A stretch of DNA of 64,000 nucleotides from Pseudoalteromonas luteoviolacea DSM 6061 (GTDB taxonomy: Bacteria; Pseudomonadota; Gammaproteobacteria; Enterobacterales; Alteromonadaceae), in NCBI RefSeq assembly GCF_001625655.1, contig NZ_AUYB01000082.1:1-64000 (forward strand). The letters run 5' to 3'. Positions 44,390 to 53,685 of this stretch are shown piece by piece (within the stretch, counting starts at the first letter, position 1; every line of letters begins with the position of its first letter). The translations under genes and the position numbers were made by a program. Below the pieces are notes generated by a model. That model was not told the origin of the DNA and searched no databases. It was given only the letters and a program-made list of their open reading frames with translations.

Positions 44390-45146
44390 CTTTACCATTG
44401 CCATAACTTTGCTGCTTACAAGTTTTTACTCTGTCGCATCAACTCAGCAGCTTGCATGGCAAGACATAGACAAGTGGTTATCGCAACCAGCTAGTATTGG
44501 CCCGTGGAAATATCAGAAAACGAGCAAAAACAACACGGTATTACACTCACTTGTCAACACGTCAAATACCTTTGGCGGTGGTGTATTATTGTATAGGGAA
44601 ACTAATAAGCCATGCTTTATTTCTATACCGCACCAATTCCACGACAAATATACTCTGACAATAGGCCGTGCACTATTTGATGCCCACTGCAATATGTTGG
44701 TTCACAACACGCACCACCGCCATAGCGAAAGCCCAGATTCTCACCCCATGGATTACTCTAAACGTGCGTCTGGGATACATGTTGCGGCCGTTCAAGCATT
44801 TCATAATAAATACCCCAATGGGTTGATCTTTCAACTGCACGGCTTTAACCAAAAGAAGCGAAAAACGCCTCAAGCCAAAAAAGCAGATTTTATTTTAAGT
44901 CAGGGTCGTAGCTACAACGCAAAACTCGCCAAGCTTCAATCATGCCTTATGACTTTGAGTCAAAATACCTACATTTATCAAAAAGATGTTTTTGAATTGG
45001 GCGGAACGAAGAATGTGCTCCATAAAGTGGGGCTCGCTCCCCATAGATTTATTCATATTGAAATAAGTAAACCAATGAGAAAAAGATTAAAATCACACCC
45101 TGTCAGTATGGAGCAATTTAATTTATGCCTCTCATACTCTGCATAG
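44376..45146 (+). CDS. Exported possible zinc gamma-glutamyl hydrolase
   Basis: 256 residues overlapping both neighbours (14 and 22 bp). The signal peptide ends at about residue 21 (SVAS-TQQL). Histidine clusters suggest metal binding: ISIPHQFHDKYTLTIG (His86, His89, Asp90), LVHNTHHRH (His110-His116), LIFQLHGFN (His154), and FIHIEISKPMRKRL with Glu229. The order H..(H/D)..QLHG..xExS resembles zinc carboxypeptidase-type amidases, including poly-gamma-glutamate hydrolases and N-formylglutamate amidohydrolases. It would trim or release the polymer in the periplasm, as CapD- or PgdS-type enzymes do elsewhere. The match is by motif only; other metal-dependent hydrolases remain possible. Confidence 0.5.
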   Translation: MKIYSFTIAITLLLTSFYSVASTQQLAWQDIDKWLSQPASIGPWKYQKTSKNNTVLHSLVNTSNTFGGGVLLYRETNKPCFISIPHQFHDKYTLTIGRALFDAHCNMLVHNTHHRHSESPDSHPMDYSKRASGIHVAAVQAFHNKYPNGLIFQLHGFNQKKRKTPQAKKADFILSQGRSYNAKLAKLQSCLMTLSQNTYIYQKDVFELGGTKNVLHKVGLAPHRFIHIEISKPMRKRLKSHPVSMEQFNLCLSYSA

Positions 45147-48100
45147 TCATTTTATTAAGTGCGGTTTTCACGCCAGCAGTTGCTCAAAATGCCTATTTAC
45201 AAGCAGATGTAAGTTGGTATGACAAACAAACTCGGCAATTGGTGCGTAGTGCTGCAGATATAACGCTTGAAATGAACCAGGATAAGTACCTATTCTTACC
45301 TGCAGGACAATGGTTGTCTGTAAAGCCAAATACACTCAAAAGTATTCAGTTTTGGCAAGGTCAGACATTTCATGCGCTATCCCAAATAAACAAAAGCCAG
45401 TGGCTGTGCCGCAAACAAAGCTGCCAATTACCTGCTACGACACGAGCGCGTATCATAAAGCTCTATAACCCTGAAGAGACCTTACAAACTCATGTTTGGC
45501 GTGGATATCAGCACACACACAGAGATCCATTTCGTCGTGCTATTCGCTTACCCTTACCTGGTAAAACAATCCAACTGGCACAAGAGCGCGAGGTACTCTA
45601 CCCCTTAAATAACGCTCAAAGTGTTAAGATATACTTTAAACATGCAAAGAAGATAAAGCTTACTGTTCACAGAGATCTCTATGATCTAAGTGAAGGTGGC
45701 AAAGTAATCGCGTTGGTAAATGACCAACCAGTCAGTTTTGTTAACGTTTCAAGTGCACAGGCACAGGAATACACCCAACACAAAATTGGTGTCGAGAATA
45801 TCGACTATTTAGCGGTCCCATCTAATAGCTATTTAACTTTGAAAAGCCATACAAAGACATGGGTAAAACTAGAGCAAATGCATCGTGGAATTTACGATGT
45901 GGACGCAGGAATAAAACATCAAGAACAATTGTTAAATCCTTATTGGGTTAACAATATTGACGAGTACTTAGCACCTATTTATCTTGATCATGATATATCT
46001 AGCTTGGCAGAGTTCCGCCCAGAACAAGCAACTCCTCTAGATCTTAGACGATATCAAGACCTAATAAGTACAGTTTCTACTGGCAGCTACTTAACCCCGA
46101 TTAGCCCAAATGATCAATCTATGGCTATACACAGGCGACTAGTTCCCATTTACCAGACTTTACGCCCTGCTAAACAGCAGTTATTTCAAAGCGAGATAAA
46201 AAATGCGCTGCAGTATGCACAACTTAAAAAATCACTACAATTCAATCTAGCAGAAGAGCAACGGGTGACACCACAGGCCTTGCTCTATATTAGAAGCAAC
46301 CGCGATACCGAACTGGTTTTAGATGTTGATGGGGAACGGACAAAGCTGCATATTGAAGCGAGACAAGGGTTTGTCCCATTGCTTGTTGACGTTGATATGG
46401 ATGCAAAGCGGTTAACACTGTTTTCAGCCAGCAAGGCAAAAATCGATGCTGCGGTCCAAATCAGAACCCTGTTGCCACTGCCGAACAATGAACTCCTTTA
46501 CGCACAGCCCAAAAGTTTGAGCGAAAAAAGCCAAGTAACAACCTCTTTGCTTGCACAAATTCAGCAAACTAAAGCCAACAGCTATCTAAACAGCTTATCT
46601 TTATTTAAAATTCAACCAGAAAGGCAACTTAGTGCGCCTATTCGAACCTCGAAAAGCAATAATGCCCCCATCGCTCATTGGCTATATCAATTGGGTGAAG
46701 TAGAGTATTTGGCTAAGCAATCCCCTACACAAGCTCTGCCAAAACTGCGAGCTATGGTCAAAAGCCCCTACTCAGACATTCGCTTAAGAGCATGGCAATT
46801 AAGACTTGAGATATTAAACCAGCTTGACCAACAAAATGCGGTGTTACGTTATTTATCAGCGTTGTTACAGCAGCCAGATGAAAAGCTCAGCGACTTTGCT
46901 GCACATGCACTGCTAAAGCGCTACCAGCAAAGTAATCAAGTATTCAATATTCAAGGTCTTTGTGCTTTAAAAGATAAACTAAAGGGGTGCCCACAGCTCG
47001 TTAGAAGCACACTCTTTGCACAGGGGAAATTTCTTGAAACTTTATGGCTTGATCACGATTCAAAATTATTCTCTTCGCAAAGCCAAAAGTTATATCAAGG
47101 TTTGGGCTTCACCAGCTTTGGACAGTTCGCAGAACGCGTTCAATCGAATTATGACATTCACTACCGCAAGCAAGTGCAACTGGTTGGAGATACCGCGACT
47201 TACAAAGCATTTAAAATTGATGACACACCGCTCAATATTATCGCACATTCCCCCATCAATATAAAAATCAACGCACGAGTTGAGGGGCAAATAAACAATG
47301 AAAATGCGATTAAGTGGCTACATGTAGATACACAGGCAAACAACTACTTTATGCCACTGTTTAGCGATGTACTTTCTACTACTTCAGTCGTCACACAAAG
47401 TGATACATCTCCCCTTTCTATCGCATCGAGTAGTATGATTTCTTTGAGCGCCGGTGAAACTCTTACACTCAGCAGCAAAACCGTGGCGTATCTTCAAATA
47501 CAAGTTTTTGAAGATACTCACTTTGATCCCTACTCAACTCAACAGTTAAGTCTTTTTGAATTGGGCACTTCTTTTGTACAACTGTTGCACAATCAATCTG
47601 GTACTAATCTAGACTCTCTAACTCGCCTACTTAACAATGCACTTTACCGACTTGAAAACAACACCTTAAAAGACTACGAATTCACTGCATTGTTCTCCAA
47701 ACTCAGCACACTGCAAATTCCGCCTCAGCTCGATAAACTGCATGCACGAGTGCAGAGTTATGGCCACTGGGTACCCGTTGAACAATACCTCAATTATGCA
47801 GGCACACAGTTAATCGATCTATCTGCACTAGAAGCACGCAGTATCGCCGAGCAAATCAGTCGTCATACGTCCCAATTTGATAAGGCTAAGGGACTAACAA
47901 TTCGTCCTTATCATACTCTTTCTCTCGACTTTAGTGCATTACAGCAGCTCCAAACACGTTTGGTGTTCCATTTCTCTGATGCAGAGTTGATCACCAATGC
48001 TGCTGCGTTAGTCACGGTCGATACCAAAGATGGGCAAACGGTTTGGCCAATTACCGATAGTGTCAGCACCTTTGGGCTGCAACAGGCTGAGCTGGGCAGT

Positions 48101-49423
48101 GGGATAGTAAAAATTCGCTGGCTAAACCCTTATTTATCTCAAGTTTTGCAGGTGGAAGTACAAGTATTGAGCCGCGATGGTTGGAAAAATATCGAATTGG
48201 ACCAGAGGCAGCTGTTTTATTACGCGAGCAATACGCAGCCCGTATCGGCAGCATTAACAAAAGACGCGCTCGTAAAAATTGAGTATATCAAAAACAACTT
48301 ACGACAAGAGTCCATTGATTTCTACCCTGCGGGCACGATTACCGTACCAAGTAGCTATTCCACATTAGCTCGACTATTTTCTTGGCAGTTAAATTTAAAT
48401 CGTCAAAAGATAGCTGTTGCGCCTCCGGTTATGCCAATTCCTTTGAAAAGACCAAAGCTTCACTTTGAAAGGTTAGCAAAGCACTTTAATACCCCATTAA
48501 TCAACGCCAATGGCAATAAAACTCATGTAGAAGGCTTTATCCGATATGATCGTGACGGCATTTTTCAAACAAATGACCCGATAGAAACCGCTCATAGACT
48601 TGATGTAGGCATGAGACTGCGTAATCGCTACAAACAAAATTGGTACTTACTTGAGGGTGCATACAGAGTTAACAATTTAAGGTACGAATCCATCGCGCTT
48701 AATGGTGTTTATAATTGGTTAGACGATGACACCCCATGGTATACCGAAATTGGCTTGTATAATCGATGGCAAGAAACGCGTCTGAATAATGAAACGCATC
48801 TGTCTAGCCACATTGATGCCACTGTTGGACAAATATGGCGAGATGACACGTCTGTTAGGCACCAATGGTGGTGGCAGCCTTATTACTATTACACCAGTAT
48901 AGATAAGCAAGAGTATCTTGATGATGCGCTGATCAGCCAAGACATGTATAACTTTTATCGTGCCCAACATATGCATGGCTGGCAAGCTGGCTATCGTATT
49001 CGTTATCAACCATGGGTAGACAGCCAATTTAATGCTCAAGTTTCTGGTGTATCGAACGAAGACTGGACCAGTTTAGATACGGTTACGTTTAGCGGCAGCT
49101 GGCAGCAATACTATCAAGGCCATATTTTTAATGTTGGATTAAGCAGCAGTTATGTGTTTGCAGACGATCACCGCCCTAATGCAACTTGGCAATATTTGAC
49201 TTCTATTGGCTGGCAAACTTTGTTTGATTTCAGTGAGCATACAGCAGGCTGGATAAGCCTAAACTGGACACAAGACTGGTTTAGAAACAACCATAACGTG
49301 CGCCTAGAGGTGACACTTGGTAACTTACAAAATACTGGGTTTGCCCCATTCGCACATGATGAAATTATATTTGAATCTCTACAGTTAACGCATTTCTTGG
49401 AGCAAGACATTAATGGCAGATAA
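45125..49423 (+). CDS. Large exported protein ending in an outer-membrane beta-barrel
   Basis: 1432 residues. Signal peptide (about 1-20, AVFTPAVA-QN). The N-terminal half is beta-rich with a helical repeat stretch at about 515-650 (IAHWLYQLGEVEYLAKQSPT, IRLRAWQLRLEILNQLDQQ) of HEAT/TPR type. The last 300 residues (about 1130-1432) show alternating polar/aromatic strands with many Trp and Tyr (VGMRLRNRYKQNWYLLEGAY, RHQWWWQPYYYYTSI, GWISLNWTQDWFRNN), the pattern of an outer-membrane barrel. Periplasmic helical repeats followed by a barrel is the layout of polymer exporters such as PgaA and BcsC, so I infer that it carries the polymer across the outer membrane. It overlaps the next gene by 11 bp. 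Confidence 0.7.
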   Translation: MPLILCIVILLSAVFTPAVAQNAYLQADVSWYDKQTRQLVRSAADITLEMNQDKYLFLPAGQWLSVKPNTLKSIQFWQGQTFHALSQINKSQWLCRKQSCQLPATTRARIIKLYNPEETLQTHVWRGYQHTHRDPFRRAIRLPLPGKTIQLAQEREVLYPLNNAQSVKIYFKHAKKIKLTVHRDLYDLSEGGKVIALVNDQPVSFVNVSSAQAQEYTQHKIGVENIDYLAVPSNSYLTLKSHTKTWVKLEQMHRGIYDVDAGIKHQEQLLNPYWVNNIDEYLAPIYLDHDISSLAEFRPEQATPLDLRRYQDLISTVSTGSYLTPISPNDQSMAIHRRLVPIYQTLRPAKQQLFQSEIKNALQYAQLKKSLQFNLAEEQRVTPQALLYIRSNRDTELVLDVDGERTKLHIEARQGFVPLLVDVDMDAKRLTLFSASKAKIDAAVQIRTLLPLPNNELLYAQPKSLSEKSQVTTSLLAQIQQTKANSYLNSLSLFKIQPERQLSAPIRTSKSNNAPIAHWLYQLGEVEYLAKQSPTQALPKLRAMVKSPYSDIRLRAWQLRLEILNQLDQQNAVLRYLSALLQQPDEKLSDFAAHALLKRYQQSNQVFNIQGLCALKDKLKGCPQLVRSTLFAQGKFLETLWLDHDSKLFSSQSQKLYQGLGFTSFGQFAERVQSNYDIHYRKQVQLVGDTATYKAFKIDDTPLNIIAHSPINIKINARVEGQINNENAIKWLHVDTQANNYFMPLFSDVLSTTSVVTQSDTSPLSIASSSMISLSAGETLTLSSKTVAYLQIQVFEDTHFDPYSTQQLSLFELGTSFVQLLHNQSGTNLDSLTRLLNNALYRLENNTLKDYEFTALFSKLSTLQIPPQLDKLHARVQSYGHWVPVEQYLNYAGTQLIDLSALEARSIAEQISRHTSQFDKAKGLTIRPYHTLSLDFSALQQLQTRLVFHFSDAELITNAAALVTVDTKDGQTVWPITDSVSTFGLQQAELGSGIVKIRWLNPYLSQVLQVEVQVLSRDGWKNIELDQRQLFYYASNTQPVSAALTKDALVKIEYIKNNLRQESIDFYPAGTITVPSSYSTLARLFSWQLNLNRQKIAVAPPVMPIPLKRPKLHFERLAKHFNTPLINANGNKTHVEGFIRYDRDGIFQTNDPIETAHRLDVGMRLRNRYKQNWYLLEGAYRVNNLRYESIALNGVYNWLDDDTPWYTEIGLYNRWQETRLNNETHLSSHIDATVGQIWRDDTSVRHQWWWQPYYYYTSIDKQEYLDDALISQDMYNFYRAQHMHGWQAGYRIRYQPWVDSQFNAQVSGVSNEDWTSLDTVTFSGSWQQYYQGHIFNVGLSSSYVFADDHRPNATWQYLTSIGWQTLFDFSEHTAGWISLNWTQDWFRNNHNVRLEVTLGNLQNTGFAPFAHDEIIFESLQLTHFLEQDINGR

Positions 49424-52400
49424 GACCCTTAGGGATCAACTCCAAGAGCTACTCTTTGCAGATACCGAAAAATTCTGGCTAAACCTATATCAGCATAAGT
49501 ATCAGCAGCTCGTTGACGAACTGAGTGAATGGGAATTAGTTAAAAACAAGCCAGATCATGAGCAAACATCTTACTGGCAATTGCTTCAGACTATCGCCTT
49601 TTTACGTCATAAAATTGAACACTATTATGGTCAGTTGCAAGCAATTGATGCTGACTATAAAAACTTTATTGAAAGATTGAATAAAGCTGAGTTGAAGGCT
49701 GAGAAAGAGCTCCATATTCTTAAATATGCAGAGCAACTCGGTGCGACTAGATTGCAACTACAACAGGACAAAATTGCGTTTTCACGATGGTTTGATGAAG
49801 GTGCAGTCATATCCCGCTACCAAAGCAAAGTGGCTGAATTGGAGCAAAACTTAAAGTTTTTGATTTCTAAACTTGGCGCGCTAACCAATCGCTATTTAAG
49901 GTTAAGTAAAGATGACCTCACTAGCGCCTGGCAAAAGCTCGATTTACAGCCATTCTTTCTACATTTATTGGCAAATAGTAATAGCATTCATATACGCCAT
50001 GGCATGATCCGCGCATTAGTCAACCAGGTATCTTTGATCCATGAGTTCAGTGCAGATCCAGAGCTAGATGCCGATTTAGTGGCTCAGCTAATAGAGTTAA
50101 TTGAAGCTGACAATACTCCCTACCTTGCTATAACGGATATATTGGAAATTCTCATCCACCAACGGCCTACTTTTATTCGCAGCTTTATGTGGGCAAAAGT
50201 CGCTGAATCAGTGAATGATTACGCCGATAAACCCAAAAATAACGACCAGTTATTCATTCTAGTTGCGTTGCCTCGCGTACTTGTACAGCAAAGACTACTG
50301 ACTGACTCAGACATAAAATTACTGTTGCAATTAAGCGCCCACCCCTACCCCAGAGTGCGCCAAGCGGCGATTGAATATACGCCCTATTACGAAGATGAAT
50401 TTGCCATACAACTGCTTGAAAATAGGTTTAAAGCAGAGACCGCCGACGCCATCCGGTTTACGCTCGTAAAACAGCTTACCGCAGCAAGATTTAGCACAGA
50501 ACGATTCGCGGTTAAACACTGGCAATCATGTATCACCGGAGATGAAAGCTTTGAAATAAAACGCATTGCTTTAGAGCAAAGTGCGCGCTTGATGCTCAAC
50601 ATGCAACTAGAAACTGACAAACCTGACTCTGTTTTTGAGGAGTTTATTCAAATCTTAAATACCCAGTTAGAGGTTGAGCCAAACCTGGCTGTTAAACGCT
50701 TCATTACTCGAACCAGAGAGCAACTCAATAGTTTTTACTTGCAATCCTTAGTGGTAGATATTGAAGATCAGATGAGTTTGGGGAAAACAGTCGAATTAGA
50801 ATCAAAGCACAATATTGATGACATTGGCAGAGCACTTAGTTTTATTGCACAATCTGAAGAGGGTTTTAACGGCTTCCATAAAAATGGAAAATGGCAGATT
50901 CAACTTGGTACTCCCACAGGCCGTCGTTTTTGGCGCATTTGGCATGAGTTTTTTACACCAAGTACAGACAAACGCCAAAGTTACAGCCATACCCAAGCCA
51001 AAAAGCCTTCTGCACAACTTTATGTGCCTAGTTGTACCACAGCAGAGATCAGTGAAACCAATGTTCCCGGTGAAGCACTTTATAACCTTAAAGAACATTC
51101 CTCGCGTCCTTATTTGCCACTGCCTGACTACTTGCTGTCGATATTAAGTCAGGACAATTTGTCACCTCAAGCAAAAAGCTATACGCCAGATGGTATTTTA
51201 ACCATTGTTCGCCCACGAACATTACTAAAAAGATTGCGCGCATACTGGCATATATCGCTGCGCTTTTCAGCACTTGATCAAATGCGCAAGGGCGGAGAAA
51301 TAGAACAACAAAACTACCTTGAAGCGATTAGAGCACTTGACTTCCAGATAGCGTTTGACCCCTATGGAACGACTCTGAAAGCTGACTTTCCCATAGAACA
51401 AAATATCCAGAAGCTGTTTGGTAGAGCCTCTATCACGACAGCGCTAGTAAACATCGGATTAGGCTTCAAAGAATATCTATACTCTATTTATCAAAATAGT
51501 ATTGGCCAGCTGGTCTTTTTTGTCTGCGCCTTTATGGCTTACTTTTGGTCAAGACACATCAAAGTAAGCCAACAAATTCGAAGCAACCGAAAACATATTC
51601 CAATCTCAATTGGCGGCTGGGGTACGCGAGGTAAGTCGGGCACAGAACGCCTCAAAGCTGCACTTTTTAGCAGTATCGCATTAAAAGTCATCACCAAAAC
51701 AACGGGATGTGAAGCGATGATGATTTACGCTACTAGCGATGGTGAGCAACACGAGCTGCCACTATTCAGGCCATTTGACAAAGCCAGTATTTGGGAACAA
51801 AGCGATGTATTGGCTTTTGCTAAATCAGTTAAAGCAGACGTATTTTTGTGGGAATGTATGGGCCTGACTCCACGATATGTAAGAATACTCAGGCGCTGGA
51901 TGAACGATAACTTTGCCACAATTACCAATGCTTACCCAGATCACGAAGACATACTTGGCCCTACTGGCCTTGATGTTGCCCGTGAAATGTCTTCTTTTAT
52001 AGGAAGCAACACTCAGGTCTTTACAGCTGAGCAAACCATGTACCCTGTGCTTAATAAATCAGCTGAGCAAAAAAACTCTACGCTCATTCAAGTACATTGG
52101 GGCGATGGTTTCCAGATCACTGACGATATTCGTGCACTCTACCCTTATGAGGAGCATCCTGACAATATTGCGTTGGTCAGTAAAATGGCACAATACATAG
52201 GTATACAAAAAGACTATGTTTACAAAGAAACTGCCGAACGAATCGTACCTGATATTGGTGTTTTACAGCATTTTGAGCAAGCACCTATCGGTGAACTCAC
52301 CCAATCTTTCGTTAACAGTATGTCGGCCAATGAGCGTCTCGCGACGATAGAAAACTGGCGTCGTCTTAACTTGTTTGGTCTTAGCCAACAACCTAAAGTA

Positions 52401-53513
52401 CAAACGATTGCTTTGATCAATAACCGAAATGACCGTATCGCACGTACCAAAGTGTTCGCACAAATTTTGGTAGAGGATTTAACGTTTGATCATATTGTTG
52501 TGATTGGTACTAACGTAGATGGATTTTTGGCGTATTTTAATCAAGCATTACAAGCTCGCGTTACTCGAATAGTCGCAAATAATGATAGGGAAGATCTGGT
52601 AAAGCTACTGGAGCAATTTAAATGCTTGATTTCAGACCAAATGCTGTGTGACAAATTCGCTGCTTTGCTACCTGAAACACAATTAGACAGCAAGGACTTT
52701 CATGAGCTAGACCGAATCAACTCAATACTAGATCAGCAAGTGAGTTGCCCACGTCAACAAGCCTTGTTTAAGCAAATAGCCGCTGATTGGCATATGGCGC
52801 ACCACTTAGTGGAAATAGAAGACCTAAAAGCTAATATAAAAACATTGTCGGAGCGGCTTAGCGCTCTTTTAAAGAGTCGTACACACTTAGTTGAAAACCC
52901 ATATATCAGTGCCGACGAACTTACTCAAAAGCTAGCGAACCTTGGAATTGATGGCCAACACCAATTGATTGTTGGTATGCAAAATATCAAAGGAGCGGGA
53001 CTAAACTACGTATACGCTTGGCAGAAGTGGCACCAGCTACATCAAACCTGCGATCAATTATTAAGTACACATATCAGCCAAGCGCAATTTAGAGCTGGGC
53101 TTCTCAAGCTCTCACAAATTTCACGCATTGGGGTTATAGAACACGATTATTTTCACGCCTTTTTGGCAAAGCTCAGTAAGCTTCCCTTAGCTCAAAACGA
53201 ATTCAGCCAAGCAGAAATATCACACCTGAAGGAGCGCTTACAGAGCGATGACGATAGTCAGCAAGCTGATACTCAGGATATAAAACAAAACCGAGTGATG
53301 CGATTTGTATTACAAGTTGTGGAATCTTTTTTAGATGCTGGCGCTGCTGTTAAGCGTAAAAAAACCGCGCAACAAGTGTATAAAGACATTGCCATGCAGC
53401 GTATCACCATGGAAAAAGCAATCGTAGTGTTGGCTGCACTGAATCGAAGTCAAAAACCCGGATGGTTGGCCCTTCAACAGAAACGGAAAAGGCTGAGTTT
53501 ATTTAAAAAGTAA
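49413..53513 (+). CDS. CapB/PgsB-like polyamide ligase with large N-terminal region
   Basis: 1366 residues; Bacillus PgsB is about 400. Residues 1-690 are helical, HEAT-like in part (ANSNSIHIRHGMIRALVNQV, LLLQLSAHPYPRVRQAAIEY). A membrane helix lies at about 697-713 (IGQLVFFVCAFMAYFW). The Mur-ligase-type domain follows: ATP P-loop GTRGKSGT (737-744), a glutamate in FLWECMGLTPRYV (Glu814), and TNAYPDHEDILGPTGLDV (838-855), all equivalent to PgsB motifs. This activates carboxylates with ATP to form gamma-amide bonds. Residues about 1200-1366 form an extra helical tail. It is the last gene of the operon; a weak hairpin at the end is the only terminator-like element seen. Confidence 0.82.
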   Translation: MADKTLRDQLQELLFADTEKFWLNLYQHKYQQLVDELSEWELVKNKPDHEQTSYWQLLQTIAFLRHKIEHYYGQLQAIDADYKNFIERLNKAELKAEKELHILKYAEQLGATRLQLQQDKIAFSRWFDEGAVISRYQSKVAELEQNLKFLISKLGALTNRYLRLSKDDLTSAWQKLDLQPFFLHLLANSNSIHIRHGMIRALVNQVSLIHEFSADPELDADLVAQLIELIEADNTPYLAITDILEILIHQRPTFIRSFMWAKVAESVNDYADKPKNNDQLFILVALPRVLVQQRLLTDSDIKLLLQLSAHPYPRVRQAAIEYTPYYEDEFAIQLLENRFKAETADAIRFTLVKQLTAARFSTERFAVKHWQSCITGDESFEIKRIALEQSARLMLNMQLETDKPDSVFEEFIQILNTQLEVEPNLAVKRFITRTREQLNSFYLQSLVVDIEDQMSLGKTVELESKHNIDDIGRALSFIAQSEEGFNGFHKNGKWQIQLGTPTGRRFWRIWHEFFTPSTDKRQSYSHTQAKKPSAQLYVPSCTTAEISETNVPGEALYNLKEHSSRPYLPLPDYLLSILSQDNLSPQAKSYTPDGILTIVRPRTLLKRLRAYWHISLRFSALDQMRKGGEIEQQNYLEAIRALDFQIAFDPYGTTLKADFPIEQNIQKLFGRASITTALVNIGLGFKEYLYSIYQNSIGQLVFFVCAFMAYFWSRHIKVSQQIRSNRKHIPISIGGWGTRGKSGTERLKAALFSSIALKVITKTTGCEAMMIYATSDGEQHELPLFRPFDKASIWEQSDVLAFAKSVKADVFLWECMGLTPRYVRILRRWMNDNFATITNAYPDHEDILGPTGLDVAREMSSFIGSNTQVFTAEQTMYPVLNKSAEQKNSTLIQVHWGDGFQITDDIRALYPYEEHPDNIALVSKMAQYIGIQKDYVYKETAERIVPDIGVLQHFEQAPIGELTQSFVNSMSANERLATIENWRRLNLFGLSQQPKVQTIALINNRNDRIARTKVFAQILVEDLTFDHIVVIGTNVDGFLAYFNQALQARVTRIVANNDREDLVKLLEQFKCLISDQMLCDKFAALLPETQLDSKDFHELDRINSILDQQVSCPRQQALFKQIAADWHMAHHLVEIEDLKANIKTLSERLSALLKSRTHLVENPYISADELTQKLANLGIDGQHQLIVGMQNIKGAGLNYVYAWQKWHQLHQTCDQLLSTHISQAQFRAGLLKLSQISRIGVIEHDYFHAFLAKLSKLPLAQNEFSQAEISHLKERLQSDDDSQQADTQDIKQNRVMRFVLQVVESFLDAGAAVKRKKTAQQVYKDIAMQRITMEKAIVVLAALNRSQKPGWLALQQKRKRLSLFKK

Positions 53514-53685
53514 TACTTTTTAACTAATTTTAACTGCACTTTAAATTGACGAATAATAAATTCCAGTCATTTTTTGTATTTTAATTGACCTGAGACCTTT
53601 TAACTAGGAAAATAAGATTAGAAGCAATCATTATATATTAACATTTTACTAACAACGGATGTTGAGTAATAGTTGGGAGTAGCGT

